A DNA stretch of 64,000 bases from an uncultured Alphaproteobacteria bacterium (lineage in GTDB: Bacteria > Pseudomonadota > Alphaproteobacteria > RF32 > CAG-239), in assembly GCA_902464275.1 (NCBI GenBank), contig CABQIK010000002.1, forward strand, positions 85,208-149,207, given 5' to 3'. Position 1 is the stretch's first letter; every line of letters begins with the position of its first letter. Below, one piece after another: positions 50,609-59,066 of this stretch. Both the position numbers and the translations under genes were made by a program. The notes under the pieces were generated by a model that was given only the letters and a program-made list of their open reading frames with translations, searched no databases and was not told where the DNA came from.

Positions 50609-52273
50609 GTGAAAGAAGAAACAAGAGGCCTTTTGGCGGCTATTATGCTGTCTGTTTTGATTATTTTTGCAGTCAATTACTTTTTTCCGGCCAACGAACC
50701 GGAATATACCGTTCAACAACAAAAACAAGCACCGGCAGTCGCCGCTGACACAACTTCGCAAGAAACCGCAACTTTGCTGTCTGCCGATGAAGTTGTTAAA
50801 GCCGAAAAACGAGTACCGATTAAAAATGCAAGCATTAACGGCAGTTTGCGGTTAAAAGGCGCCCGCTTTGACTATTTGAATTTGACCAAATATAAAGAAA
50901 CTCTTGAAGATAACAGTCCTGATGTTGAACTTTTGTATCCGGCAGGCACTGAAGGTCAATATTTTGCCGAGCTTGGCTGGCTCAGCAACAACTCTGACTT
51001 AAAGCTTCCGACCTCAGAGAGCGAGTGGTCTCTTAAAGGAACTGAATTAACTCCGCAATCGCCGATTACGCTTGAATGGGACAACGGGCAAGGTTTGCGC
51101 TTTATCCGCACTATCTCAGTTGACGAAAATTATTTGTTTAATATTACGCAAACAGTGGTAAACAATACCTCTGAAGATGTGGTTTTGTATCCGTACGGAC
51201 TTATAAGCCGCTCGTTTAAGGGCGAAGCATCACGCCAAAGCGCCGTTGTGCACCAAGGTATCAGCAGTGTTATTGACGGCTCGCTAGAAGAAATTAAATA
51301 CAAAAACTTAAAAGAAAACAAGCCGGAAACATTTGAAGTTTCAGAAGGTTGGGCAGGTTTTTCCGACCGCTATTGGTTTACGGCGTTTATTTTTAACGGC
51401 ACGCAAAAAAATGACTTAAAATTTACCAACAACGGCAATGATTTGTTCCAAATTGATTACCGCAGCGCGCCGCTCACGATTGCCGCAGGCGCCGCCGCTT
51501 CTGAAAATATGCGCTTTTTTGCGGGCGCCAAAGAGATTAAGCTGCTTGATGAATACGCTGACAAAGCCAACATCAAAAAATTTGACTTAGCGGTTGATTT
51601 CGGATGGTATTACTTTTTAACCAAGCCGTTCTTTTATATTTTAACGTTCTTGTATGGTATTATCGGCAATATGGGTTGGGCAATTTTGCTGTTCGCCGCC
51701 CTGCTCCGCTTGGCAATGTTCCCGATTGCCAATAAATCATACGACAGTATGTCAAAAATGAAAAAAATTCAGCCCAAAGTGGCGGAATTGCAAGAAAAAT
51801 ACAAAAGCGACAGAGCTTTATTGCAGCAAGCAACCATGGATTTATACCGTCGCGAAAAGATTAATCCGGCATCAGGATGCTTGCCGATGTTTATTCAAAT
51901 TCCGGTATTCTTTTCATTATATAAGGTGCTGAACATTTCAATAGAAATTCGCCACGCACCGTTTATCGGCTGGATTAAAGACTTGTCGGCACCTGATCCG
52001 CTCACCATTTCAGTATGGTCGCATATTCCGTTACCATCGCTTTTGGATATTGGTGTTTGGCCGATTTTGATGGGTTTGACCATGTGGATGCAGCAAAAAC
52101 TTAATCCGACACCAGCTAACAAAGATCAAGCTCGTATGTTTGCGCTTATGCCGCTGATTTTTACCTTAATGTTAGGGCATTTTGCTTCCGGTTTGGTTAT
52201 TTACTGGACTTTGAGCAACGTTCTTTCAATTTTGCAGCAGCGCGCCATTATGCGTAAAAACGGAGTTAAATAA
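50609..52273 (+). CDS. yidC: Membrane protein insertase YidC
   Basis: This inner-membrane insertase works with or without SecYEG. The start is GTG at 50609 with AAGGAG well placed. An N-terminal helix (LAAIMLSVLIIFAVNYFF) is followed by a large periplasmic domain typical of Gram-negative YidC, then the insertase core with about five helices (NMGWAILLFAALLRLAMFPI, FASGLVIYWTLSNVLSILQQ). The length of 554 residues is normal. The stop codon overlaps the start of engB by one base, so the two are translationally coupled. Confidence 0.97.
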   Translation: MKEETRGLLAAIMLSVLIIFAVNYFFPANEPEYTVQQQKQAPAVAADTTSQETATLLSADEVVKAEKRVPIKNASINGSLRLKGARFDYLNLTKYKETLEDNSPDVELLYPAGTEGQYFAELGWLSNNSDLKLPTSESEWSLKGTELTPQSPITLEWDNGQGLRFIRTISVDENYLFNITQTVVNNTSEDVVLYPYGLISRSFKGEASRQSAVVHQGISSVIDGSLEEIKYKNLKENKPETFEVSEGWAGFSDRYWFTAFIFNGTQKNDLKFTNNGNDLFQIDYRSAPLTIAAGAAASENMRFFAGAKEIKLLDEYADKANIKKFDLAVDFGWYYFLTKPFFYILTFLYGIIGNMGWAILLFAALLRLAMFPIANKSYDSMSKMKKIQPKVAELQEKYKSDRALLQQATMDLYRREKINPASGCLPMFIQIPVFFSLYKVLNISIEIRHAPFIGWIKDLSAPDPLTISVWSHIPLPSLLDIGVWPILMGLTMWMQQKLNPTPANKDQARMFALMPLIFTLMLGHFASGLVIYWTLSNVLSILQQRAIMRKNGVK

Positions 52274-52917
52274 TGAAGCTGAAACCGATTTTTGACAAGG
52301 AAACTTTAGAACCGGGGCGGAAACTTTTTTGCGAGCCTTGCAACTTTGTGCTCGGCGCCGCTGAGCTCCATCAGCTGCCGGATGGAAATATGCCGGAAGT
52401 GGCTTTTATCGGTCGGTCAAATGTTGGTAAATCAAGCTTGATTAACGCCTTGTTTAATCGCAACAACCTAGCTAAAACCTCATCTACTCCGGGGCGCACT
52501 CAGCAGCTTAATTATTTTAATCTTAACAATAAGCTCTATTTGGTTGACCTTCCGGGGTATGGTTTTGCCAAAGCTCCCACCAACGTGGTAAAAAAATGGC
52601 ATGAAGTTATTTTTACTTATCTGCAAGGACGCCCTAATTTAAGAAAGGTTTTTTTGCTTGCGGATTCCAATTTGGGAATTAAAAAATCAGATTCTGAAAT
52701 GATGGATATGCTAGATAAAGCCGCGGTGCCATATCAGGTTATTTTTACCAAATGCGACCGCATAAGTAATAAAGAACTATACGAAACCATGGACGAGGTT
52801 GCCACATTGCTAAAAAAACATGCGGCCGCGCATAATGTGATTATTTACACCAGCGCTTCTAAAAAAATAGGGCTTGAAAACGTGCGGGCAGAAATAGCAA
52901 ACTTGCTCCAAAATTAA
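52273..52917 (+). CDS. engB: Ribosome biogenesis GTP-binding protein (YihA/YsxC family)
   Basis: This small GTPase is needed for assembly of the 50S subunit. Motifs are complete: G1 GRSNVGKSS, G3 DLPGYG, G4 TKCD and G5 SAS in YTSASKK. The length of 214 residues is normal. It starts on the last base of yidC. A short AT-rich gap separates it from upstream element copy E of a pilin-like gene. Confidence 0.95.
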   Translation: MKLKPIFDKETLEPGRKLFCEPCNFVLGAAELHQLPDGNMPEVAFIGRSNVGKSSLINALFNRNNLAKTSSTPGRTQQLNYFNLNNKLYLVDLPGYGFAKAPTNVVKKWHEVIFTYLQGRPNLRKVFLLADSNLGIKKSDSEMMDMLDKAAVPYQVIFTKCDRISNKELYETMDEVATLLKKHAAAHNVIIYTSASKKIGLENVRAEIANLLQN

Positions 52918-52957
52918 AAAAATCCTAACTATTTACGAGTAAAATGGTTTTAATCAG

Positions 52958-53050
52958 AATACAACTTATGCACAACATAGACTCGTAAATATTGCAAAAA
53001 AAAAACGGCGTCTATAATGTTTTATTATAGCACTTTAGAGAGGATTTTTG
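52958..53050 (+). promoter_or_regulatory. Pilin-type upstream element, copy E (divergent hairpin)
   Basis: TTATGCACA (52966-52974), 17-nt gap, TTGCAA (52992-52997), ten A, 15-base spacer, then a consensus TATAAT (53013-53018). The usual long inverted repeat is missing; a different one, CTATAAT/ATTATAG (53012-53030), replaces it and leaves the ribosome binding site free. The retained -10 hexamer supports the promoter reading. Confidence 0.75.
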
Positions 53051-53770
53051 ATGATAAATACACAATCAGGAAGAAGTATGGTGGAGATGCTCGGCGTTTT
53101 GGCGATTATCGGGGTCTTATCCGTGGGGGCGATTGCCGGATACAGCAAGGCAATGATGAAATACAAACTCAATAAACATGCTGAGCAGATGAATCAGATT
53201 ATGGCGGCAATCAGTCGTCACACCGGTTCTTTTAAGAATATCCAATACGAAAGTTTTGTTACAGGCGCATTTACTAAAATGGGAGAATTTCCAAGTGAAA
53301 TGTCTCAAGACAATAATACTGTAAGTGTTTATGATATTTTTAAAAATCGTATATCTGTTGTATATTCTCCAAAAACTTCAAGCTCCAACCATAGTGCTCA
53401 GAATGAAATCAGGTTAGATTATTATTTATCCACTGACAGCAATACCGCTGTTGAGCTGTGTCGTTCATTGTTTGTTGCCGCCAAAGAGCAAAGCGGCGAG
53501 TTACACCGGATATTTACTACGACTAGCAGTAGTCCAAACGACCAAAACCAATATTACGGCGATAAGTATTGCACTAACAACTGCATTAAAAATCTTAGTA
53601 TGAACACTATCGGCAATATCTGCGCGAATGCTCAAGGTAAATCAAGTAATATCCGAGATAATGACATGGCCGGCGAAATGTCATTATCCACCTTCGGATT
53701 AAGTATCGGTGGCTCTGATGATACCAGCAACAATATTGATAGCATAAACTTTGTGTGGAAAGCTGACTAA
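53051..53770 (+). CDS. Type IV pilin-like protein, variable family member 4
   Basis: The leader is MINTQSG, with cleavage expected before RSMVE, and the helix MLGVLAIIGVLSVGAIAGYS is intact. Family blocks are KMGEFPSEM, LCRSLFVAAKEQ and YYGDKYCTNNCIKNLS with ICAN. The start is taken at ATG 53051, since AGGA lies six bases before it. At 239 residues it is longer than most members, with an added Ser/Asn/Asp-rich tail of about 40 residues after the last cysteine (LSIGGSDDTSNNIDS). It is directly followed by another member, the only tandem pair of the family in this window. Confidence 0.8.
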   Translation: MINTQSGRSMVEMLGVLAIIGVLSVGAIAGYSKAMMKYKLNKHAEQMNQIMAAISRHTGSFKNIQYESFVTGAFTKMGEFPSEMSQDNNTVSVYDIFKNRISVVYSPKTSSSNHSAQNEIRLDYYLSTDSNTAVELCRSLFVAAKEQSGELHRIFTTTSSSPNDQNQYYGDKYCTNNCIKNLSMNTIGNICANAQGKSSNIRDNDMAGEMSLSTFGLSIGGSDDTSNNIDSINFVWKAD

Positions 53771-53800
53771 GAAGTTATTTGAACATAGCTTAGATATTAC

Positions 53801-53836
53801 AAAAAATGTTGCAAATTTGAATTTGCAACATTTTTT
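53801..53836 (+). terminator. Terminator between the two adjacent pilin-like genes
   Basis: AAAAAATGTTGCAAAT pairs perfectly with ATTTGCAACATTTTTT across TTGA. A third copy of the right arm follows at about 53850-53865, so the hairpin can form in two ways. Confidence 0.85.
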
Positions 53837-53872
53837 GCAATATTTTTTAAATTTGCAACATTTTTGGGTATC

Positions 53873-53966
53873 CACAACTTATACACACCCCGGACTCGTA
53901 AATATTGCAAAAAAAAAACGCGAGCTAAAATCTTTTCAAAACAACTAATTTGAGGAGATTTTTATT
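53873..53966 (+). promoter_or_regulatory. Pilin-type upstream element, copy F
   Basis: TTATACACA (53879-53887), 17-nt gap, TTGCAA (53905-53910), ten A, TAAAAT (53926-53931). Inverted repeat AAAATCTTTTCAAA (53927-53940) and TTTGAGGAGATTTT (53949-53962) pairs with two G-U and includes GAGGAG. Confidence 0.75.
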
Positions 53967-54629
53967 ATGAAATCAGAAAACGGCAGAAGTATGGTGGAAA
54001 TGCTTGGCGTGCTCGCTATTATCGGCGTTTTATCTGTCGGGGCTATCAGCGGATACTCCAAGGCCATGTTTAAGTATAAGCTCAACAAACAGGCGGAAAG
54101 TTTCAGCATGCTGTTAAATGAGGCGATAATGCTTTTGCCTGATTTAGAGCGTCATTACGGTAAAAACGTTACAACCCGCAATAACCTGAATGACTTTTTC
54201 TATAAAGCCAACCTGTTGCCGGACGGTATGACTTATAATGCGGCGGATAACCGTATTTATGATATATTTAAGAACAAAATTCTGTTGCATTATACTATGT
54301 CTATTCATGGCGACGGCAGCACATCAACGGACTATTATATGGCGATTGAAACGAATCACGCGGGCGGCACAATCAGCGGGCAAAATAACGAAATTTGCCG
54401 CAATATATTTCTTGTCGCCAAAGAAAACGCCCAAAATATTTTAAGTATAGAAATGCGCTCCACCAGAACAGACGGATATTCCACAGTAATATTACGCGGC
54501 GGACGTCATCCAACCTCAAACACTTTAAGCAAAGCCTCTATAAAGCAAATTAATGACACGTGCTCTTCATGCAATGCGGAAAAGGGTTGCGAAATCTTTT
54601 TAGTTATAAATGAAGCGCCCAACCCGTAA
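53967..54629 (+). CDS. Type IV pilin-like protein, variable family member 5
   Basis: The leader is MKSENG, as in members 1 and 6, and the helix MLGVLAIIGVLSVGAISGYS is intact. Blocks NLLPDGMTYN, ICRNIFLVAKEN and ASIKQINDTCSSC are present, but the first cysteine of the usual GDxYC motif is missing (here RGGRHPTSN), so one disulfide may be lost. The product has 220 residues. It is in tandem with member 4, each with its own upstream element and with a terminator between, so they are separate units. The gap to gap carries that gene's own promoter region. Confidence 0.8.
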   Translation: MKSENGRSMVEMLGVLAIIGVLSVGAISGYSKAMFKYKLNKQAESFSMLLNEAIMLLPDLERHYGKNVTTRNNLNDFFYKANLLPDGMTYNAADNRIYDIFKNKILLHYTMSIHGDGSTSTDYYMAIETNHAGGTISGQNNEICRNIFLVAKENAQNILSIEMRSTRTDGYSTVILRGGRHPTSNTLSKASIKQINDTCSSCNAEKGCEIFLVINEAPNP

Positions 54630-54660
54630 ATTATACGCAGGTTTGCCGGTTTTTATATTT

Positions 54661-54793
54661 TTGACTTGAAAAATTAATCTTTAATGCTAAATTAGCGATT
54701 GATTAAAGATTTTATCTATGCCTGTGCGGGGCGGTCCGCACGCTTTCTGCCGATGTGCGGCAGAAATAACATTTACTAGGAAGGAATTATAGT
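54661..54793 (+). promoter_or_regulatory. gap promoter region and structured leader
   Basis: TTGACT at 54661-54666 is a likely -35; a TG-type extended -10 (TGCTAAATT, 54685-54693) follows at a long spacing. The leader then forms two stable hairpins: GTGCGG/CCGCAC (54724-54741) and TTCTGCCG/CGGCAGAA (54745-54765), before AGGAAGG and the ATG. No known riboswitch is recognised. Confidence 0.5.
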
Positions 54794-55798
54794 ATGATTC
54801 GTGTTGGTATTAACGGATTTGGCCGTATCGGTCGTTTGGTATTTCGTGCCGCTCAAGCCAGAAATGATATTGAAGTTGTCGGCATTAATGATTTGATTGA
54901 TGTTGAATATATGGCTTATATGCTTAAATATGACACCATGCATGGTCGTTTTAACGGCACTGTTGAAGTTAAAGACGGTAAATTGGTTGTAAACGGCAAA
55001 GCCATCCGCGTTACCGCCGAAAAGAATCCGGCTGACCTTAAATGGAATGAAATCGGCGCTGAATACGTTGTTGAATCAACCGGCTTGTTCTTGACCAAAG
55101 AAAAAGCTCAGGGTCATATTGACGCAGGCGCCAAATATGTTGTTATGTCTGCTCCTTCAAAAGATGATACTCCGATGTTTGTTTGCGGCGTAAACACTGA
55201 CAGCTATGTTAAAGGCACTCAATTTGTTTCAAACGCATCATGCACCACTAACTGCTTGGCTCCGATTGCTAAAGTTTTGAACGATGCTTTCGGCATTAAA
55301 GACGGCTTGATGACCACCGTTCACTCAACCACCGCTACTCAAAAAACCGTTGACGGTCCGTCTGCTAAAGACTGGAGAGGCGGCCGCGCTGCAAGCGGCA
55401 ACATTATTCCGTCATCAACCGGCGCCGCTAAAGCCGTTGGTAAAGTTATTCCGTCATTGAACGGCAAATTAACCGGTATGTCTATGCGCGTTCCGACTTT
55501 GGACGTTTCTGTTGTTGACTTAACCGCCAACCTTATTAAACCCACCACTTATGAAGAAATTTGCAAAGCTATGAAAGCTGCTTCAGAAGGCGAATTGAAA
55601 GGTATTTTGGGTTACACCGAAGACGCTGTTGTTTCTTCAGACTTCTTGGGCGATGCTCACACCTCAATTTTTGACGCTAAAGCCGGTATTCAGCTGACTG
55701 ATACTTTTGTTAAAGTTATCAGTTGGTATGATAACGAATGGGGCTATTCAAACAAGGTTCTTGACCTGATTGCCCACATGGCTAAAGTAAACGGTTAA
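54794..55798 (+). CDS. gap: Glyceraldehyde-3-phosphate dehydrogenase
   Basis: This is the glycolytic enzyme that oxidises glyceraldehyde-3-phosphate with NAD and phosphate. The Rossmann motif is GINGFGRIGR near the N-terminus, and the active-site cysteine lies in SNASCTTNCLAP. The length of 334 residues is normal. It is followed by pgk after a hairpin-rich gap. Codon use is strongly biased, as expected for a highly expressed gene. The tail DNEWGYSNKVLDLI is typical of NAD-dependent GapA-type enzymes. Confidence 0.97.
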   Translation: MIRVGINGFGRIGRLVFRAAQARNDIEVVGINDLIDVEYMAYMLKYDTMHGRFNGTVEVKDGKLVVNGKAIRVTAEKNPADLKWNEIGAEYVVESTGLFLTKEKAQGHIDAGAKYVVMSAPSKDDTPMFVCGVNTDSYVKGTQFVSNASCTTNCLAPIAKVLNDAFGIKDGLMTTVHSTTATQKTVDGPSAKDWRGGRAASGNIIPSSTGAAKAVGKVIPSLNGKLTGMSMRVPTLDVSVVDLTANLIKPTTYEEICKAMKAASEGELKGILGYTEDAVVSSDFLGDAHTSIFDAKAGIQLTDTFVKVISWYDNEWGYSNKVLDLIAHMAKVNG

Positions 55799-55810
55799 TT
55801 ATAAACCTTT

Positions 55811-55862
55811 AATCCCCGCCGCAAATGCTTATTTATTTAAGCATAAAGTTTACGGCGGGGAA
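55811..55862 (+). terminator. Strong hairpin between gap and pgk
   Basis: ATTCCCCGCCG-type sequence pairs with CGGCGGGGAAT, with an inner ATGCTTA/TAAGCAT stem. It can act as an attenuating terminator or an mRNA processing and stability site between the two glycolytic genes. Confidence 0.65.
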
Positions 55863-55885
55863 TCTTTTAACAGAAAGGAAAATCT

Positions 55886-57097
55886 ATGCAACAGTACAGA
55901 ACTCTTGAAGATTTGAACAACTTAAACGGCAAAGTAGTTATGCTCCGCGCTGACTTAAACGTGCCGATGGATGAAAATTTTAATGTTACCAACACCGCTC
56001 GTATTGACCGCACCGTTCCGACCATTAAATATTTAATGGATAAAGGCGCCAAAGTTGTGGTTATTTCACACTTCGGACGTCCGGAAGGCAAAGGCGATAT
56101 GAAAAACTCATTAAGCCACATTGTGCCTGATTTGCAAAAAGCTTTGGGGCACAAAGTTGTGTTTGTTGATGACTGCATCGGTCCGAAAGTTGAGCAAGCT
56201 ATTAAAAATATGAAAGCCGATGAAGTTTTATTGCTTGAAAATCTGCGTTTTTATGATGAAGAGAAAAAAGGCAATGCCGAATGGGCAAAAGAATTGGTTA
56301 AACCGGCTGATGTTTATGTATCAGACGCCTTTTCAACCGCGCACCGCGCCCACGCCTCAATGGTTGCCGCCGCTGAGCAGCTTCCGTCGGTTATGGGCTT
56401 GTTAATGGAAGAAGAAGTTGACGCCTTAACCAAAGGCCTGAACAATCCGGAGCGCCCGTTGATGGCGATTGTCGGCGGTTCAAAAGTTTCAACCAAACTT
56501 GACCTCTTGAATAATCTGGTTAAAAAAGTTAACAAATTGGTTATCTCCGGCGGTATGGCTCACACCTTTTTGAAGGCTCAGGGTTTTGACGCCATTAACG
56601 AAAAAAATTCGTTGGTTCAGCCTGATATGATTGAAACCGCCAAAGAAATTATGGAAACCGCCAAAGCCAGCAACTGCGAAATTATCTTGCCGTGCGACCT
56701 GGTTGCCGCTAAAGAATTTAAGCCCAATGCCGAACACAAAACCGTTGACTTGGAACATATTCCGGCTGAAGGTTGGGAATTGCTTGACATTGGCGAAAAG
56801 AGCATTGCTCAAATTAATGCCAAATTGGAAGAATGCAAAACTTTGGTTTGGAACGGCCCGTTGGGCGTGTTTGAAATGAAACCGTTTGACAACGCTACCA
56901 ACAAAGTTGCGCAAAAAGCCGCTGAATTAACCGCTGCCGGAAAACTTACTTCCGTTGCAGGCGGCGGCGATACCGTTTCCGCTTTGGCTAATGCCGGCGT
57001 TGCCAACAAGTTTACTTATATTTCAACCGCGGGCGGCGCTTTCTTAGAATGGATGGAAGGCAAAGAACTCCCCGGAGTTGCCGTAATGAAAAAATAA
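55886..57097 (+). CDS. pgk: Phosphoglycerate kinase
   Basis: This glycolytic enzyme transfers phosphate from 1,3-bisphosphoglycerate to ADP. The N-terminal substrate site (MLRADLNVPMD) and SHFGRPEGK are intact, and the C-terminal nucleotide site has VAGGGDTVSAL followed by FTYISTAGGAFLEW. The length of 403 residues is normal. It is directly downstream of gap and is followed by a strong terminator. The start at 55886 has AAAGGA eleven bases upstream. Confidence 0.97.
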   Translation: MQQYRTLEDLNNLNGKVVMLRADLNVPMDENFNVTNTARIDRTVPTIKYLMDKGAKVVVISHFGRPEGKGDMKNSLSHIVPDLQKALGHKVVFVDDCIGPKVEQAIKNMKADEVLLLENLRFYDEEKKGNAEWAKELVKPADVYVSDAFSTAHRAHASMVAAAEQLPSVMGLLMEEEVDALTKGLNNPERPLMAIVGGSKVSTKLDLLNNLVKKVNKLVISGGMAHTFLKAQGFDAINEKNSLVQPDMIETAKEIMETAKASNCEIILPCDLVAAKEFKPNAEHKTVDLEHIPAEGWELLDIGEKSIAQINAKLEECKTLVWNGPLGVFEMKPFDNATNKVAQKAAELTAAGKLTSVAGGGDTVSALANAGVANKFTYISTAGGAFLEWMEGKELPGVAVMKK

Positions 57098-57122
57098 GTT
57101 TTTCATTCCTGTTTAAAACTCA

Positions 57123-57151
57123 CCCCTTGAGCCAAAACTCAAGGGGTTTTT
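57123..57151 (+). terminator. Terminator after pgk
   Basis: CCCCTTGAG pairs perfectly with CTCAAGGGG across CCAAAA and is followed by five T. Confidence 0.9.
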
Positions 57152-57250
57152 ATTAACTTAGCAACAACTTTCATGAGGAAAAGTGTATGTTTTGGGCGAA
57201 TTTTCGTAAGGAAAAGTGTGAAGCCTCGCGGCAATCGCAAGCAATATCCG

Positions 57251-58276
57251 CTACTTAAACTCTTTAGGATATACTTTGCCTCCGTCTTTGAGCAGAGAAG
57301 CATCGCCGCGTTTAAATTTATAGCGTGATTTTTGCCCGAGATTACGTTCATAAATTTCGCCCATGTTACCAACATCAGTAATGGCATTACGAACCCAGTC
57401 CGGTTTTAAGCCGAAATTTTGCCATACTTCACTGTTTTCACCAAGCAGGTTGCGAACCGATTCATCATCTACGGATTCAATATCGGCAATGTTATTTTTG
57501 CTGATACCCTTTTCTTCCGCTAAATACAGCGCGTTTATAACCCACTTTAATTTAGCCGCCAACATATAATTTTTGGGGCTGACAAAAGCATAAACCGGCT
57601 TATAGGCAAATTCTTCAGGCAAAACCCGCACGCCTTTTTGCTTGCCGTCAAACATCATGTCTTTTAAAACCGTGCCCTGAGCGGTAAGCAACTCGCACCG
57701 TTTGAGCAAAAATGACATACGCGCTTTATTGAAGGAATTAAACGGTAAAATCCGCAAATTAAGTTTGTACTTGGCGTTATAAGATTTTAAATCAGGCAAA
57801 TACTCAGCCTCAGCGGAAACGCAAACTTTTTTGCCGTTAAAATCTTCCATGGATTTAACATCTTCAGGCGCGTCTTTAGCGGCAAACATCTGGCGGTCAT
57901 AATACAGCAAACCGACTTCTTCTGCCTGCCCTTTGCCCTGCATGGCAAGCGAATATTTTCCGCCGCTGAGCATAACATCAATCAAACCGGCTTGCAATGC
58001 TCCGGCCGCCTGATAAGAACGGGTATCGGTAATTTTAAACCGGTCGCCGTCGCCCAAAATTGCCCAGGCAAGCGCGCGGCATATATCCGCGTCAAAGCCT
58101 TGCCATCTGCCGTCTTTTTTGTAGGCATAGGTATTAACGCTTAAATCAGAACCGCAGCTTAACACTTTGCCGTTTAAAATTTGTTCGGGTTTAACTTCTG
58201 CCGCTTGTGCGGAGCAAATTGCCGCATTAAAAAAAATTGCCGTTAAAAATAAATTTAATTTCATTTTATTAACCAT
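57251..58276 (-). CDS. AapJ-type amino-acid ABC transporter substrate-binding protein
   Basis: This is a periplasmic binding protein of the family that serves general L-amino-acid importers. The signal peptide ends near AICSAQAAEV. The mature part has the family landmarks LSCGSDLSVN-like start, WQGFDADICRALAWAILGD and a DVMLSGGKYSLAM segment. The C-terminal part with WVRNAITDVGNMGEIYERNLG is typical of AapJ/BztA proteins. It has 341 residues; the start may also be four codons later at 58264, and no good ribosome binding site precedes either. The permease and ATPase genes are not adjacent, so it is an orphan binding protein here. Confidence 0.85.
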   Translation of the reverse strand: MVNKMKLNLFLTAIFFNAAICSAQAAEVKPEQILNGKVLSCGSDLSVNTYAYKKDGRWQGFDADICRALAWAILGDGDRFKITDTRSYQAAGALQAGLIDVMLSGGKYSLAMQGKGQAEEVGLLYYDRQMFAAKDAPEDVKSMEDFNGKKVCVSAEAEYLPDLKSYNAKYKLNLRILPFNSFNKARMSFLLKRCELLTAQGTVLKDMMFDGKQKGVRVLPEEFAYKPVYAFVSPKNYMLAAKLKWVINALYLAEEKGISKNNIADIESVDDESVRNLLGENSEVWQNFGLKPDWVRNAITDVGNMGEIYERNLGQKSRYKFKRGDASLLKDGGKVYPKEFK

Positions 58277-58305
58277 TTGATGTTAAAGTGTATTACATAT
58301 AATAC
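58277..58305 (+). promoter_or_regulatory. Promoter of the mlaC-like gene
   Basis: TTGATG (58277-58282) and TAATAC (58300-58305) are 17 bases apart, 22 bases before the start codon at 58327. Confidence 0.55.
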
Positions 58306-58326
58306 CGTTATATTAGGGCATTTTTT

Positions 58327-58986
58327 ATGAAAAGTAAGTTTTTTTTGCAAGTTATCACAGTTGTTTTAAGCTTTTTTGCCTTGGCGCAAACAGCAAGCGC
58401 GGCGCCGGTTGAAAAAGAAACCGCCGTCAGGTGGGCAAACGATACCGGTTCGCGGCTGATTGAGGCCTTGGGCAATCCTGACCTTGAAAGCAAATACGCC
58501 GTGCTTGATAAAATGTTTGCCGATGACGTTGACGGCGACTACATCGCCCGTTTTACAATAGGCAAATATTGGAAAGAAATGAGCTCTGAACAGCAACAAA
58601 ATTACACTGCTTTATTTAAGCGCTACATGCTGAGTCTGTATAAAAATTATCCGCTTGATTTTGAAACCGACGGGATTAATTTTACCATAACTTCCGTTCG
58701 GGTCGGCACTAATCAGACCAGTGTTTTTTGCACCGTTAATCTGCCGGAGCAGATGGCAAGCGAAAATTTTGACCATGTTAATTTAGAATTTACCTTAACT
58801 AAAGATAACGGCAAAATTAAAATCCGCGATCTTAAAATCGGCGAAAGCAGCCTGCTTCTGACTTACCGCGGGCGGTTTTATCAAATGATGAAAGACGCCG
58901 ATGAAGATTTTGAGTGGTTTTTGGAAGATTTAGAAACACTCACCGTTTCAAACGAGCGCAACGCCGAGCAAAATTTAGAACTGTAA
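58327..58986 (+). CDS. mlaC: MlaC-type phospholipid-binding protein
   Basis: This is the periplasmic lipid carrier of the Mla system, which moves phospholipids between outer and inner membranes. A signal peptide ends near LAQTASAAP. The mature protein contains the family features RFTIGKYWKEMSSEQQQNYT, YMLSLYKNY and the C-terminal KIRDLKIGESSLLLTYRGRF. The length of 219 residues is normal. The other mla genes are not adjacent. It lies 80 bases before gltX, which has its own promoter. An acidic tail (DADEDFEWFLEDLE) follows the folded domain. Confidence 0.85.
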   Translation: MKSKFFLQVITVVLSFFALAQTASAAPVEKETAVRWANDTGSRLIEALGNPDLESKYAVLDKMFADDVDGDYIARFTIGKYWKEMSSEQQQNYTALFKRYMLSLYKNYPLDFETDGINFTITSVRVGTNQTSVFCTVNLPEQMASENFDHVNLEFTLTKDNGKIKIRDLKIGESSLLLTYRGRFYQMMKDADEDFEWFLEDLETLTVSNERNAEQNLEL

Positions 58987-59005
58987 CCTTTTTTGATTTT
59001 TTGAG

Positions 59006-59040
59006 TTGAATTTCGCATACAAAAAAGATAATATGCGAAA
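59006..59040 (+). promoter_or_regulatory. gltX-cysS promoter with overlapping inverted repeat
   Basis: TTGAAT (59006-59011) and TAATAT (59029-59034) are 17 bases apart. A perfect 9-bp inverted repeat, TTTCGCATA (59011-59019) and TATGCGAAA (59032-59040), overlaps the -10 element and would suit a dimeric repressor. Confidence 0.6.
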
Positions 59041-59066
59041 AGTTTTGTAATGAAAGAAGAAAAAAG

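Noticed and set aside
54238..54444. 68-codon frame inside pilin member 5
   Set aside because: It is another frame of a well-supported gene and has no ribosome binding site.
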